A stretch of 64,000 bases of DNA from Arthrobacter sp. S41 (lineage in GTDB: Bacteria > Actinomycetota > Actinomycetes > Actinomycetales > Micrococcaceae). A program made the translations under genes and the position numbers. The stretch is taken from assembly GCF_004320535.1 (NCBI RefSeq), contig NZ_SIHY01000001.1, forward strand, positions 868,001-932,000, given 5' to 3'. This document shows positions 37,921 to 46,198 of this stretch, in pieces (the stretch's first letter is position 1; each line of letters starts with the position of its first letter). A model generated the notes under the pieces. It did no database searches. It saw only the letters and a list, made by a program, of their open reading frames with translations, and was not told where the DNA came from.

Positions 37921-40599
37921 TTAGTGAGCCGCCTCGTGCCAGGTCCGGCCAATGCCCGGCTGAACATCCAGCGGCACCAACAGGTCAGCGGCCTGGCCCA
38001 TTTCGTGGGTCACCAACTCCTGCACTGCTTCCAGTTCCCCTTCGGCGATCTCCAAAATGAGTTCGTCATGGACCTGGAGCAGCATGCGGGAGGTAAAGTT
38101 CCCGGATTCGAGCCCCGCAGAGATCTTGAGCATGGCCACCTTAACCAGATCGGCGGCCGATCCCTGAATAGGTGCATTCAGTGCCGCGCGTTCGGCAATA
38201 TCGCGTAGACGCCGATCCGAGCTGTTCAGCTCTGGCAGGTAACGACGACGGCCAAAGATGGTTTCGGTGTAGCCGTCCTTGCGGGCTTGGTCCACGACCG
38301 AACGCAAGTAGGTGCGCACCGCTCCGAAACGATCGAAGTAGTCCTTCATCAATTTGCGCGCTTCGTCCACGCCGATCTTCAGCTGCTTGGACAGCCCAAA
38401 ACTGCTCAAACCGTAGGCCAAGCCGTAGCTCATCGCCTTCACCTTGGAGCGCATTTCAGAGCTGACCTCTTCTGGCTCGACGTTGAACACGCGCGAACCG
38501 ACAAACCGGTGCAGGTCTTCGCCGTTTTGATAAGCCTCGATCAACCCGGCATCCTCGGACAGGTGCGCCATAATGCGCATTTCGATCTGCGAGTAGTCCA
38601 CGGTCAGCAGGGTTTGGTACCCGGTGCCCACCATGAACACGTCGCGAATGCGTCGGCCCTCTTCTGAACGGACCGGGATGTTCTGCAGGTTCGGGTTCAG
38701 ACTAGAAAGTCGACCGGTGGCTGCCACGGTCTGCGCGTAGGTGGTGTGGATCCGTCCATCGTCGTGCGTAGCTTTCAGCAGACCGTCGACGGTCTGGCGT
38801 AGTTTGATGGCATCGCGGTAAGCCATCAGCGCCACCAGGAACGGGTGCCCGGTTTTGACCAGCAGGTCTTGAAGTGATTCAGCGTCCGTAGTGAAACCGG
38901 TCTTGATTTTTTTGGTACGCGGCAAATCCAGCTCTTCAAACAGCACTACCTGCAGCTGCTTCGGGCTAGAAAGGTTTACCTCGTGGCCGATCGCAGCAAA
39001 AGCGTCGTTGGTGGCCTGATCAACCTGCGTGGTGAAGTGCGCGCGCAGTTCGTTCAGCCGATCCACGTCCACTGCCACGCCGGCGCGTTCCATCTCAAAG
39101 AGGACCGGGATCAGCGGCAATTCCATCTCTGCAGCCAGCAAATCGGCGTGCTTCTCAGCCAGCTTGGTGGCAAGGAACGCGGACAGGTCGTGGATTGCCT
39201 GAGCTTGGGCCAGGGTGGGTTCGACCAAATCAGCGGTCAGCCCCAGATCCAATTCGCCCTTCTTCGCCTGATGCACCGGCACCGCATATTTCAGGTGGTA
39301 CTGCACCACGTCCACTAGGTCGTGGCTACGCCGATCTGGCTGAATCAGGTACGCACTAATCAACGTGTCGTCCTTGATGCCCGCGATCTTCAGCCCACGT
39401 TCGATCAGCAGGTGCATGGTGGCTTTAGCGTCGTGGAAAATTTTGGGCGCGTTGGCGTCAGCAAGGAATGCGGCCAGTTCGTTCTCGGTGCCTTCCTGAA
39501 GTTCGCCAAGATCAAGCCAAACGGCCTGTGCCCCACGGAACAATGCAAGGCCCACAGCTTCATCGCCAACCACGGCAGGTTGAACGGCGATCGGCGCGGA
39601 CTTACCGGCATCGATAAAGTCGCGTAATGCTTGGGCGTTGTCGGTCACCACACGGGTGAAGGCAGCTACCTCGGGGGCAACTTCCTCCTCCTGCGCTGCA
39701 AAGAGGTCAAAGAGGCGTTTACGCAGGGTGTTAAACTCCAGCGCGTCAAACAGGTTCTCGATCTCTTCGCGGTTTGGTGCCTCAAGCTCCATCTGCTCCA
39801 AGGTCACCGGCAGCTCTAGGTCGTGCTTCAGCTGGTTGAGCCGGCGGTTGCGGGTCACGTTGTCCACGTGCTCACGCAGGGACTCGCCCACTTTGCCCTT
39901 GATCGAGTCAATGTTTTCCAGCACACCGGCCAGGTCCCCGTAGAGGTTGATCCACTTTGCGGCGGTCTTCGGGCCGACGCCCGGTACTCCTGGCAGGTTA
40001 TCGGCGGTTTCGCCGACCAGTGCAGCAAGATCCGAGTAACGCTGTGGTGGAACAAAGTATTTGGCTTCCACCGCGGCAGCGTCCATCGGCGGAATGTCGC
40101 TAATGCCCTTTTTCGGGTACAAAACCAGGGTCTTGTCGGTGATCAGCTGGAAGGCATCACGGTCACCGGAAACCACCAGCACGTTAAAGCCCGCGTCCTC
40201 GCCCATGGTGGCCAGCGTGGCCAGGATGTCGTCGGCCTCAAAGCTTTCCAGGGTGATGGACGGGATGTTCATCGCCTTCATCACCTCTTGGATGAGGTCG
40301 ATCTGCCCGTAGAACTCTTCGGGCGTCTTGTTGCGCCCGCCCTTGTACTCGGTGTACTCCAGCGACCGGAAGGTTGGAGTATCCAGGTCGAATGCGACAG
40401 CGACGTGGGTGGGCTTCTGCTGACGGATCATCGTCAGCAGCATGGATACAAAGCCGTGCACCGCGTTGGTGTGCTGTCCCGTGCTCGTCGCAAAGTTCTC
40501 CGCTGGCAGCGCGTAAAACGCGCGGAACGCCATCGAATGTCCGTCAATAATCAGCAGTCTCTTGTCCGACGCGGGTGTCGGCTTGGTAGTTTCGCTCAC
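37921..40599 (-). CDS. polA: DNA polymerase I
   Basis: Fills repair and Okazaki gaps. About 892 residues: 5'-nuclease domain (about 15-310, DGHSMAFRAFYALP, GVPGVGPKTAAKW), a 3'-5' exonuclease-like domain (about 340-520) and the polymerase domain with motif A DYSQIEMRIMAHL, motif B KAMSYGLAYGLSSFG and motif C LLQVHDELILE. The exonuclease ExoI position reads IAVQPAVVGDEAVGLAL and lacks the D-x-E pair, so proofreading is probably absent, as in mycobacterial PolA. GTG 40599 is preferred because TAGGCT lies 7 bases upstream. Confidence 0.96.
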   Translation of the reverse strand: MSETTKPTPASDKRLLIIDGHSMAFRAFYALPAENFATSTGQHTNAVHGFVSMLLTMIRQQKPTHVAVAFDLDTPTFRSLEYTEYKGGRNKTPEEFYGQIDLIQEVMKAMNIPSITLESFEADDILATLATMGEDAGFNVLVVSGDRDAFQLITDKTLVLYPKKGISDIPPMDAAAVEAKYFVPPQRYSDLAALVGETADNLPGVPGVGPKTAAKWINLYGDLAGVLENIDSIKGKVGESLREHVDNVTRNRRLNQLKHDLELPVTLEQMELEAPNREEIENLFDALEFNTLRKRLFDLFAAQEEEVAPEVAAFTRVVTDNAQALRDFIDAGKSAPIAVQPAVVGDEAVGLALFRGAQAVWLDLGELQEGTENELAAFLADANAPKIFHDAKATMHLLIERGLKIAGIKDDTLISAYLIQPDRRSHDLVDVVQYHLKYAVPVHQAKKGELDLGLTADLVEPTLAQAQAIHDLSAFLATKLAEKHADLLAAEMELPLIPVLFEMERAGVAVDVDRLNELRAHFTTQVDQATNDAFAAIGHEVNLSSPKQLQVVLFEELDLPRTKKIKTGFTTDAESLQDLLVKTGHPFLVALMAYRDAIKLRQTVDGLLKATHDDGRIHTTYAQTVAATGRLSSLNPNLQNIPVRSEEGRRIRDVFMVGTGYQTLLTVDYSQIEMRIMAHLSEDAGLIEAYQNGEDLHRFVGSRVFNVEPEEVSSEMRSKVKAMSYGLAYGLSSFGLSKQLKIGVDEARKLMKDYFDRFGAVRTYLRSVVDQARKDGYTETIFGRRRYLPELNSSDRRLRDIAERAALNAPIQGSAADLVKVAMLKISAGLESGNFTSRMLLQVHDELILEIAEGELEAVQELVTHEMGQAADLLVPLDVQPGIGRTWHEAAH

Positions 40600-40618
40600 A
40601 CCTGAAAGCCTAGTTCCC

Positions 40619-41104
40619 ATGAACGACAATTTCACTACTCAACCCACGCAAGATTCGGCACATCCGTTCGCGCAGCAGCTCACGCGCCACGGCCTACCTC
40701 ACAGTGCGTGGTCTTTTTTGCGCTCCAATGGCGTAGGTGAACTAGTGGAAAAGCTAGAGATCGTCTTCACCGAGTTCACCGTCGATCGGATCACGGCCAC
40801 CATGCCGGTCGCCGGAAACACTCAGGTCTACGGGATTTTGCACGGCGGCGCGTCGGCAGCCCTAGCCGAAACCCTAGGTTCGATGGCTGCAGCGTTGCAC
40901 GGCGCCGGGACGACTCAACCCGTGGGGGTCGACCTAAACATCACACACCACAAGGCTGGCCGCACCGGTTTGGTCACCGCAGTATGCACCCCGGTGCACC
41001 TAGGACGCAGAAGCACCAGCCACGAGATCGTGATCAGCAACGAGGACGGGGCACGCATTGCCACCGCGCGCATCACCAACATGATGCTCCCGGTAGAAAA
41101 CTAG
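40619..41104 (+). CDS. PaaI-family hotdog thioesterase
   Basis: A 161-residue acyl-CoA thioesterase fold with VYGILHGGASAALAETLGS (about 76-94), the HGG/Glu active region of the PaaI/YbgC group. Substrate unknown; phenylacetyl- or hydroxybenzoyl-type CoA are common. The ATG lies only 19 bases from the divergent polA start. The stop shares the tetranucleotide CTAG with the convergent reductase stop. Confidence 0.85.
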   Translation: MNDNFTTQPTQDSAHPFAQQLTRHGLPHSAWSFLRSNGVGELVEKLEIVFTEFTVDRITATMPVAGNTQVYGILHGGASAALAETLGSMAAALHGAGTTQPVGVDLNITHHKAGRTGLVTAVCTPVHLGRRSTSHEIVISNEDGARIATARITNMMLPVEN

Positions 41105-41646
41105 CCCACCGCGTAGCGCGTCAGCGTGATGTCGTTGCCCAAGTCTTCAACGCTCATCGCTGAGAGTTGGGCGCGCACCGAACGCCCAAAAATGCTGGTG
41201 CCCTCGCCGAAGACCACCGGCACGGTCACTAACAACAGCTCGTCCAATACGTTCGCTTGAACAAATCCGCCTGCTAGATCCGCGCCGCCGGCAACCCACA
41301 CGTCACCGGCCCCCGCGCTTCGCGCAATGTCTTGGCTCCAGAAACCGATTTCTCCGCGGATGAACGTCAGGTCGGTATCGGGCAGGGTCGGTAATTCGTG
41401 GTGGGTTAAGACCCAGACTGGGAGGTGCGCAAACATCCAGCTCATGTTCCCGTCGGCGACTTCCTTGGCGATACCCTCGTAGGTTTTCCCGCCGATCACC
41501 ACTGCACCAATGGTTTCAAAGAACTGATCAAAGTGCTTTTTCACGCCAGGCTGTTTGGCGAAGGTGGTGAACCAATGCGCATCGGCGCTACCGTCGGCAA
41601 TAAAACCATCAACGGAGGCACCCACGTAGTACTTGAAGCTAGTCAT
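41101..41646 (-). CDS. Dihydrofolate-reductase-like (RibD C-terminal) protein
   Basis: A 181-residue protein of the RibD C-terminal/DHFR fold: YYVGASVDGFIADGSADAHW at the N terminus, GAVVIGGKTYEG (about 47-58), DVWVAGGADLAGGF (about 111-124). These are NADPH-binding reductases of unknown substrate, distinct from true FolA. TAGACT lies 6 bases before the ATG, suggesting a leaderless message. Confidence 0.85.
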   Translation of the reverse strand: MTSFKYYVGASVDGFIADGSADAHWFTTFAKQPGVKKHFDQFFETIGAVVIGGKTYEGIAKEVADGNMSWMFAHLPVWVLTHHELPTLPDTDLTFIRGEIGFWSQDIARSAGAGDVWVAGGADLAGGFVQANVLDELLLVTVPVVFGEGTSIFGRSVRAQLSAMSVEDLGNDITLTRYAVG

Positions 41647-41742
41647 GGCTCCAGTCTAGGGGTGCCTCCGTCGAAGGCAATATGCAGTTTTACTTCCCAG
41701 CCGATGTTGAGCGTGCTGAGCACTATCAGCGATAGTGAGCGT

Positions 41743-41991
41743 TTAGTGGCTTGAGGACATGCCCAAAATCGCTTCGCTAAGTTGCGGAACGATCAGCACC
41801 ACGCCAAAGGCCACAATTAAGCCGGCCACGGTGAAGCAGGCATACGCGCCAGTCTTGCTAAGGCCCGTACTTTTTCCTTCGTCCCTAGCTACAGCCAGCA
41901 GGCGAACTCCGAAAGAGTAAGCGGTAACAATGAGCATCGCGGCAATCCACGTGACGATCGCAACGATCGCAAAGGCAACCCAGTCAATCAT
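41743..41991 (-). CDS. Small membrane protein downstream of pit
   Basis: 82 residues with two hydrophobic segments (about 4-27 and 52-72). The start overlaps the pit stop by 4 bases, so it is translationally coupled to the phosphate transporter and may be an accessory subunit; this is inference from context. A similar small protein often follows pit in Micrococcaceae. Confidence 0.75.
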   Translation of the reverse strand: MIDWVAFAIVAIVTWIAAMLIVTAYSFGVRLLAVARDEGKSTGLSKTGAYACFTVAGLIVAFGVVLIVPQLSEAILGMSSSH

Positions 41992-43220
41992 GAGTTATCA
42001 GCATCCTTCTGCGTGGCGACGAGCTTAGCTTGCGCGGCTTCAGCCTTGGCCTTGGCGCGGCGTTGCTTCTTGGTCAAAATGTTGACCGCAGCTCCGGAGT
42101 TATCGATGTCGGACATAGTCCCGTCAGAGCCGTGCGACTGCTTTCGGGAAGCGAACCAGATGGTCAGCATCGCGCCAACTCCAAGGATGGTGACGATAAC
42201 CAGACCTGGGGTGCCAAAGTGTACGATCCAGGCTGCCAGACCGCCGACGATCGCGGCTGCCGGCAAGGTGAAGAGCCAGCCCAAGGCAATACGGCCGGCG
42301 GTGCCCCAACGGACCTCGCCGCCCTTGCGGCCCAAACCGGAACCGATAACCGACCCGGAAGCGACCTGAGTGGTCGACAGGGCAAAGCCCAAGTGCGAGG
42401 AAGCCAGGATGGCTGAAGCAGTGGAGACCTCTGCGGCGAAGCCCTGTGCAGGCTTCACGTCGGTCAGTCCCGAACCCATGGTCTGGATAATGCGCCAGCC
42501 ACCGGTGTACGTTCCCAACGCGATCGCCAGAGCACAAGCGGTAACCACCCAAAGGTGTACGCCTGATCCTGAATCCTGCAAGCCGGAGGCCACCAGGGTC
42601 AGGGTGATGATGCCCATGGTCTTCTGCGCATCGTTGGTACCGTGCGACAGCGCGACCAACGAGGAGGAGAAAATCTGCCCATAGCGGAAGCCGCCGCGTT
42701 TAGGCGAGGCACCGTTTTGGCGCTTGGTGATGGCGTAAGCCAGCTTCGTGCACAGGTACGCGGAGACACCGGCAATCACTGGGGCGCAGAGCGCAGGCAG
42801 CAAAACCTTGGAGAGCAGCACGCCGTAGTTCACCGAAGCCACGCCGGCACCGACAATAGCGGCACCAACCAGTCCGCCGAACAACGCGTGCGACGAGCTC
42901 GATGGCAGACCCAGCAGCCAAGTGAGCAGGTTCCAAATCACCGCACCCATCAGTCCAGCAAAAATCATTGCTGGCCCGATGGCTACACCTGTGGAGGGGT
43001 CTTCGTTAATGATGCCGCCAGAAATTGTCTTGGCTACCTCGGTGGAGAGGAAAGCACCGACAAGGTTCAAAATTGCGGCGAGGGCAACGGCCTTCTTAGG
43101 GGAAATTGCACCGGTTGCGATCGGGGTGGCCATCGCATTGGCCGTGTCATGAAATCCATTGGTGAAGTCAAAAAACAACGCCAAGGCAATGACTAGGACG
43201 ACGATCAGCGTCAAATCCAT
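41988..43220 (-). CDS. pit: Low-affinity inorganic phosphate transporter (PiT family)
   Basis: Proton- or cation-coupled phosphate permease of 410 residues with about ten hydrophobic segments. The duplicated PiT signatures are visible: FDFTNGFHDTANAMATPIAT (about 18-37) and ALSHGTNDAQKTMGI (about 191-205). The C terminus is a basic cytoplasmic tail. It overlaps the next small membrane gene by 4 bases. No Pho regulator site was identified with confidence. Confidence 0.93.
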   Translation of the reverse strand: MDLTLIVVLVIALALFFDFTNGFHDTANAMATPIATGAISPKKAVALAAILNLVGAFLSTEVAKTISGGIINEDPSTGVAIGPAMIFAGLMGAVIWNLLTWLLGLPSSSSHALFGGLVGAAIVGAGVASVNYGVLLSKVLLPALCAPVIAGVSAYLCTKLAYAITKRQNGASPKRGGFRYGQIFSSSLVALSHGTNDAQKTMGIITLTLVASGLQDSGSGVHLWVVTACALAIALGTYTGGWRIIQTMGSGLTDVKPAQGFAAEVSTASAILASSHLGFALSTTQVASGSVIGSGLGRKGGEVRWGTAGRIALGWLFTLPAAAIVGGLAAWIVHFGTPGLVIVTILGVGAMLTIWFASRKQSHGSDGTMSDIDNSGAAVNILTKKQRRAKAKAEAAQAKLVATQKDADNS

Positions 43221-43526
43221 TTAGTACCAGCCTGAGAGGTCGAACGGCAAGGGAAAGTGTACGGGCTTCGAACAAGCTAATCTGCGAAATATTTTTAGGC
43301 ATGCAGGACTTGGTTCTTGGCGCAGTTTCAATCTTAGGCGTACTGAGCGGTTCGTCAATCTAGGAAGTCAACTAACGGGCGGCTAATTTTTTAATAACTT
43401 GCCGTGCTCAGTAAGCACTATTGCTCGTTGGATAGGCACAACAGCTAGCCGTCGCATGAAAATGTGCACCAAAACACACGGCGTTTTGGTGCACATCCAC
43501 AGATTCTACCAACGAGCAGTTCGTAC
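43221..43526. other. Intergenic region between pit and pdtaR
   Basis: About 300 A+T-richer bases with no coding frame. It holds the pdtaR terminator (43462-43496) and must hold the pit promoter, which I could not place with confidence. Confidence 0.6.
43462..43496 (-). terminator. pdtaR terminator
   Basis: Perfect 14-bp stem (ATGTGCACCAAAAC / GTTTTGGTGCACAT) with a 7-nt loop, 30 bases after the pdtaR stop on the minus strand. Confidence 0.8.
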
Positions 43527-44144
43527 TTACTTGACCTGATCGACGACGGTTTCGGCAACCTGGCGCATGCTCAGGCGGCGATCCATCGAAGTCTTCTGGA
43601 TCCAGCGGAATGCTTCTGGCTCGGTCAGACCCATCTTGGTGATCAGCAAGCTCTTAGCGCGATCTACCAGCTTGCGAGTCTCAAACTGCTCAGCGAGGTT
43701 GCTGACTTCCTCTTCCAAGGCGCGCAGCTCGTCATTACGAGAAATAGCGATCTCGATGGCCGGAGTCAGATCGGCAGGGGTAAATGGCTTAACCACATAC
43801 GCCATGGCACCGGCTTCACGCGCGCGCTCCACCAATTCCTTTTGGCTGAACGCGGTGAGCAGTACTACCGGGGCGATGCGTTCCTTCACAATCGCCTCAG
43901 CGGCGGTGATGCCGTCCATGACTGGCATCTTCACGTCCATCAGAACCAGATCGGGCTTCAATTCACGAGCCTTCTCCAATGCGGTCTGTCCGTTATCTGC
44001 CTCAGCAACAACGTCATAACCCTCGGAGCGTAGGATCTCGACGATATCGAGGCGGATGAGGGTTTCGTCCTCGGCTACAACCACACGACGCGGGGTGGAT
44101 TGCACCTCGGATGGAATTCGGGTGACTTCGGGTAGTTCGCTCAT
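43527..44144 (-). CDS. pdtaR: ANTAR-domain response regulator, PdtaR type
   Basis: A 205-residue regulator: receiver domain (about 18-135) with acidic pocket AEDE, phospho-acceptor Asp in LVLMDVKMPVMDG (about 71), Thr/Lys switch residues (LLTAF, VVKPF), then a coiled linker and a C-terminal ANTAR RNA-binding domain (LVDRAKSLLITKMGLTEPEA, ending at MRQVAETVV). Its usual partner is a PdtaS-type histidine kinase, not present here. ANTAR proteins act by anti-termination or translational control on paired hairpins. Confidence 0.93.
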   Translation of the reverse strand: MSELPEVTRIPSEVQSTPRRVVVAEDETLIRLDIVEILRSEGYDVVAEADNGQTALEKARELKPDLVLMDVKMPVMDGITAAEAIVKERIAPVVLLTAFSQKELVERAREAGAMAYVVKPFTPADLTPAIEIAISRNDELRALEEEVSNLAEQFETRKLVDRAKSLLITKMGLTEPEAFRWIQKTSMDRRLSMRQVAETVVDQVK

Positions 44145-44314
44145 TGGCGCCTTCCTCCATGATCAAAAAATCCTGCCCGTGCGGTGGAGGGCAGTTAGAT
44201 GGTTTCCGTCAGCGAAGCTACGTTGCCTCGGTTTCACATATAAGCCTACTTGCATGTACTGTAGTTCACGCGATGACGCGAGGTTCCCGATTAGGAAATC
44301 TGGAAAACCTCTAG

Positions 44315-44320
44315 TAAACT
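44315..44320 (+). promoter_or_regulatory. Candidate -10 of tRNA-Leu
   Basis: TAAACT lies 13 bases before the mature tRNA, with a weak TTAGGA (44291-44296) 18 bases upstream as possible -35. Confidence 0.4.
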
Positions 44321-44333
44321 AGTCAAAGTGCCA

Positions 44334-44418
44334 GCCCAAGTGGCGGAATCGGTAGACGCGCCGCACTCAAAATGCGGTATCGAAAGATGTGTGGGTTCGA
44401 GTCCCACCTTGGGCACCA
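44334..44418 (+). tRNA. tRNA-Leu (anticodon CAA)
   Basis: A complete 85-nt class II tRNA. The acceptor arms GCCCAAG and CTTGGGC pair, the anticodon stem CCGCA/TGCGG encloses the loop CTCAAAA with anticodon CAA, a long variable arm follows, the T arm contains GGTTCGAGTCC, and the CCA end is encoded. It decodes UUG. Confidence 0.97.
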
Positions 44419-44426
44419 AAGATAGG

Positions 44427-44466
44427 CCGCTGGTTCGGAATAATATTCCGGATCAGCGGTTTTTTT
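44427..44466 (+). terminator. Rho-independent terminator of tRNA-Leu
   Basis: A stem of about 16 pairs (CCGCTGGTTCGGAATA against its partner ending CAGCGG, with wobbles) is followed by seven T residues; it begins 9 bases after the tRNA. This is the most canonical intrinsic terminator of the window. Confidence 0.92.
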
Positions 44467-44528
44467 CTGCCCAAAATTAGGGTAAGTGTGAGCGACTGCA
44501 CAAAGTTCAATTTGCACCGCTGACACAA

Positions 44529-44576
44529 AAAAGTTCCGCCCCTGCCCACCGGAAGGTGAACAGAAGCGGAACTTTT
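44529..44576 (-). terminator. pyk terminator
   Basis: AAAAGTTCCGC (44529-44539) pairs with GCGGAACTTTT (44566-44576), 26 bases after the pyk stop on the minus strand; further T residues follow on that strand. Confidence 0.8.
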
Positions 44577-44601
44577 AAGGCATCAGCGTAAAAGCTAGAT
44601 G

Positions 44602-46113
44602 CTAGAGGGACTCAGGAGTTGAAACATTCTCCGGTGCCCATGGTCCAACCTTTTCGCGGGCAGGCATTGGCTTGCCGTCGACCAGCTGTCCAGCGTCTGC
44701 CAGATCGCCGATCTTGTGTACACGAATCGAGTTGGTCGAGCCGGCCTGTCCCGGAGGGGAACCGGCAGCAATGCAGACAACGTCGTTGACCTCGGCCAAA
44801 CCTTCGCTAAGCAGCGCTTCGTCCACCTGAGCAGTCATCTTGTCCGTGTGGTCAGCGTAGGCAACCAAACGTGCCTGAACGCCCCACATCAGGGTCATGA
44901 TGTTGTAGGTCTGCTGCAACGGGGTGAAAGCCAAAACCGGCTTCTTTGGGCGCAGTCGCGAAAGACGACGTGCCGAGTCACCGGACTGGGTGAACGCAAC
45001 GATGTACTTTGCGTCAACCTGATCGGCGATCTCCACAGCAGCACGGGTAATAGCGCCACCGGTGGTCTTAGGCTGAGAACCCAAGCGTGGGATACGATCC
45101 AGACCATGCTCTTCGGTGGAAGAGATGATGCGCGACATGGTTTCCACGGTTTCGACCGGGTAAGCACCAACCGAGGTCTCCCCCGAAAGCATGACAGCGT
45201 CGGCACCGTCAAGCACGGCGTTAGCGCAGTCAGATGCTTCAGCGCGGGTAGGAGTTGGCGACTCAATCATCGACTCAAGCACCTGGGTAGCAACGATCAC
45301 TGGCTTAGCCCAGCGACGAGCCAATTCAACGGCGCGCTTCTGCACCAGTGGAACTTCTTCCAGTGGCAGTTCTACACCCAAGTCTCCGCGGGCGACCATG
45401 ATGGAGTCAAAAGCGTCGACGATTTCTTCAAGGGCAGCCACAGCCTGTGGCTTCTCGATCTTCGCGATCACTGGGACGCGACGACCTTCTTCGTCCATAA
45501 TTTCATGCACGCGCGAAATGTCTTCGGCGTTGCGCACGAAGGACAGTGCAACCATGTCGATGCCGGCACGCAGTGCCCAGCGCAGGTCGTCCTCATCCTT
45601 TTCACTCAGTGCAGGAACGTTCACTGCAACGCCTGGCAGGTTGATGCCCTTGTTATTGGACACTTCGCCGCCGACGACTACCTCGGAATGCACGGAGGTT
45701 GCATCGACCGAGATGGCCTTGAGCTTTACCTTGCCATCGTTGATGAGCAGGAAGTCCCCTGCCTTCACGTCGTTTGGCAGACCTTTGAAGGTGGTCGAGC
45801 ACAGGTTACGGGTGCCTTCCACGTCATCAATGGTGATGGTGAATTCTTCGCCCGCCTCCAGGATGTACTTCGCGTCACCCTTAAAGCGCCCCAAGCGGAT
45901 CTTAGGACCCTGCAGGTCGGCAAAAACACCGACCGCGCGGCCGATCTCAGCCGCTGCGTTACGCACGTTCGCCAACGATTGTGCGTGCATGGAGTGATCT
46001 CCATGGCTCATGTTTAAGCGCGCGACGTCTACGCCCGCATTTAGTACCGCTACAGTGTTTTCGTAGCTTGCTAGGGCTGGACCCCAGGTTGCTACAATCT
46101 TTGCGCGTCTCAT
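44602..46113 (-). CDS. pyk: Pyruvate kinase
   Basis: Converts phosphoenolpyruvate and ADP to pyruvate and ATP. About 503 residues with MRRAKIVATWGPA at the N terminus (chosen start), NMSHG (about 35-39), the active-site IAKIEKPQAVAALEEIVD (about 218-235), MVARGDLGVELP and ATQVLESMIESPTPTRAEASD in order, and the C-terminal allosteric domain. The enzyme completes the glycolytic set seen at 2-5 kb. An in-frame TTG four codons earlier is less likely. Confidence 0.96.
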   Translation of the reverse strand: MRRAKIVATWGPALASYENTVAVLNAGVDVARLNMSHGDHSMHAQSLANVRNAAAEIGRAVGVFADLQGPKIRLGRFKGDAKYILEAGEEFTITIDDVEGTRNLCSTTFKGLPNDVKAGDFLLINDGKVKLKAISVDATSVHSEVVVGGEVSNNKGINLPGVAVNVPALSEKDEDDLRWALRAGIDMVALSFVRNAEDISRVHEIMDEEGRRVPVIAKIEKPQAVAALEEIVDAFDSIMVARGDLGVELPLEEVPLVQKRAVELARRWAKPVIVATQVLESMIESPTPTRAEASDCANAVLDGADAVMLSGETSVGAYPVETVETMSRIISSTEEHGLDRIPRLGSQPKTTGGAITRAAVEIADQVDAKYIVAFTQSGDSARRLSRLRPKKPVLAFTPLQQTYNIMTLMWGVQARLVAYADHTDKMTAQVDEALLSEGLAEVNDVVCIAAGSPPGQAGSTNSIRVHKIGDLADAGQLVDGKPMPAREKVGPWAPENVSTPESL

Positions 46114-46149
46114 TCCGTCAGCCAAATGCCTTTCTTGTCCACACAGGCA

Positions 46150-46185
46150 AAATGCGGCCCATCCACAATCGGATGCGCCGCATTT
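46150..46185 (-). terminator. gltBD terminator
   Basis: AAATGCGGCCCATCC (46150-46164) pairs with GGATGCGCCGCATTT (46171-46185) with one mismatch, 14 bases after the gltD stop; TTTT follows on the minus strand. Confidence 0.82.
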
Positions 46186-46198
46186 AAGCCTACGTCAC

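Noticed and set aside
39823-40605. 260-codon open frame antisense to polA
   Set aside because: Overlaps the conserved 5'-nuclease domain on the other strand and lacks any family signature.
44334-44418. tRNA-Leu as an integration (att) site
   Set aside because: No integrase, direct repeat of the tRNA 3' end or foreign block adjoins it.
44716-46017. 433-codon open frame antisense to pyk
   Set aside because: It lies entirely opposite a well-supported pyk frame, has no domain or ribosome site, and such mirror frames are expected in high-G+C coding DNA.
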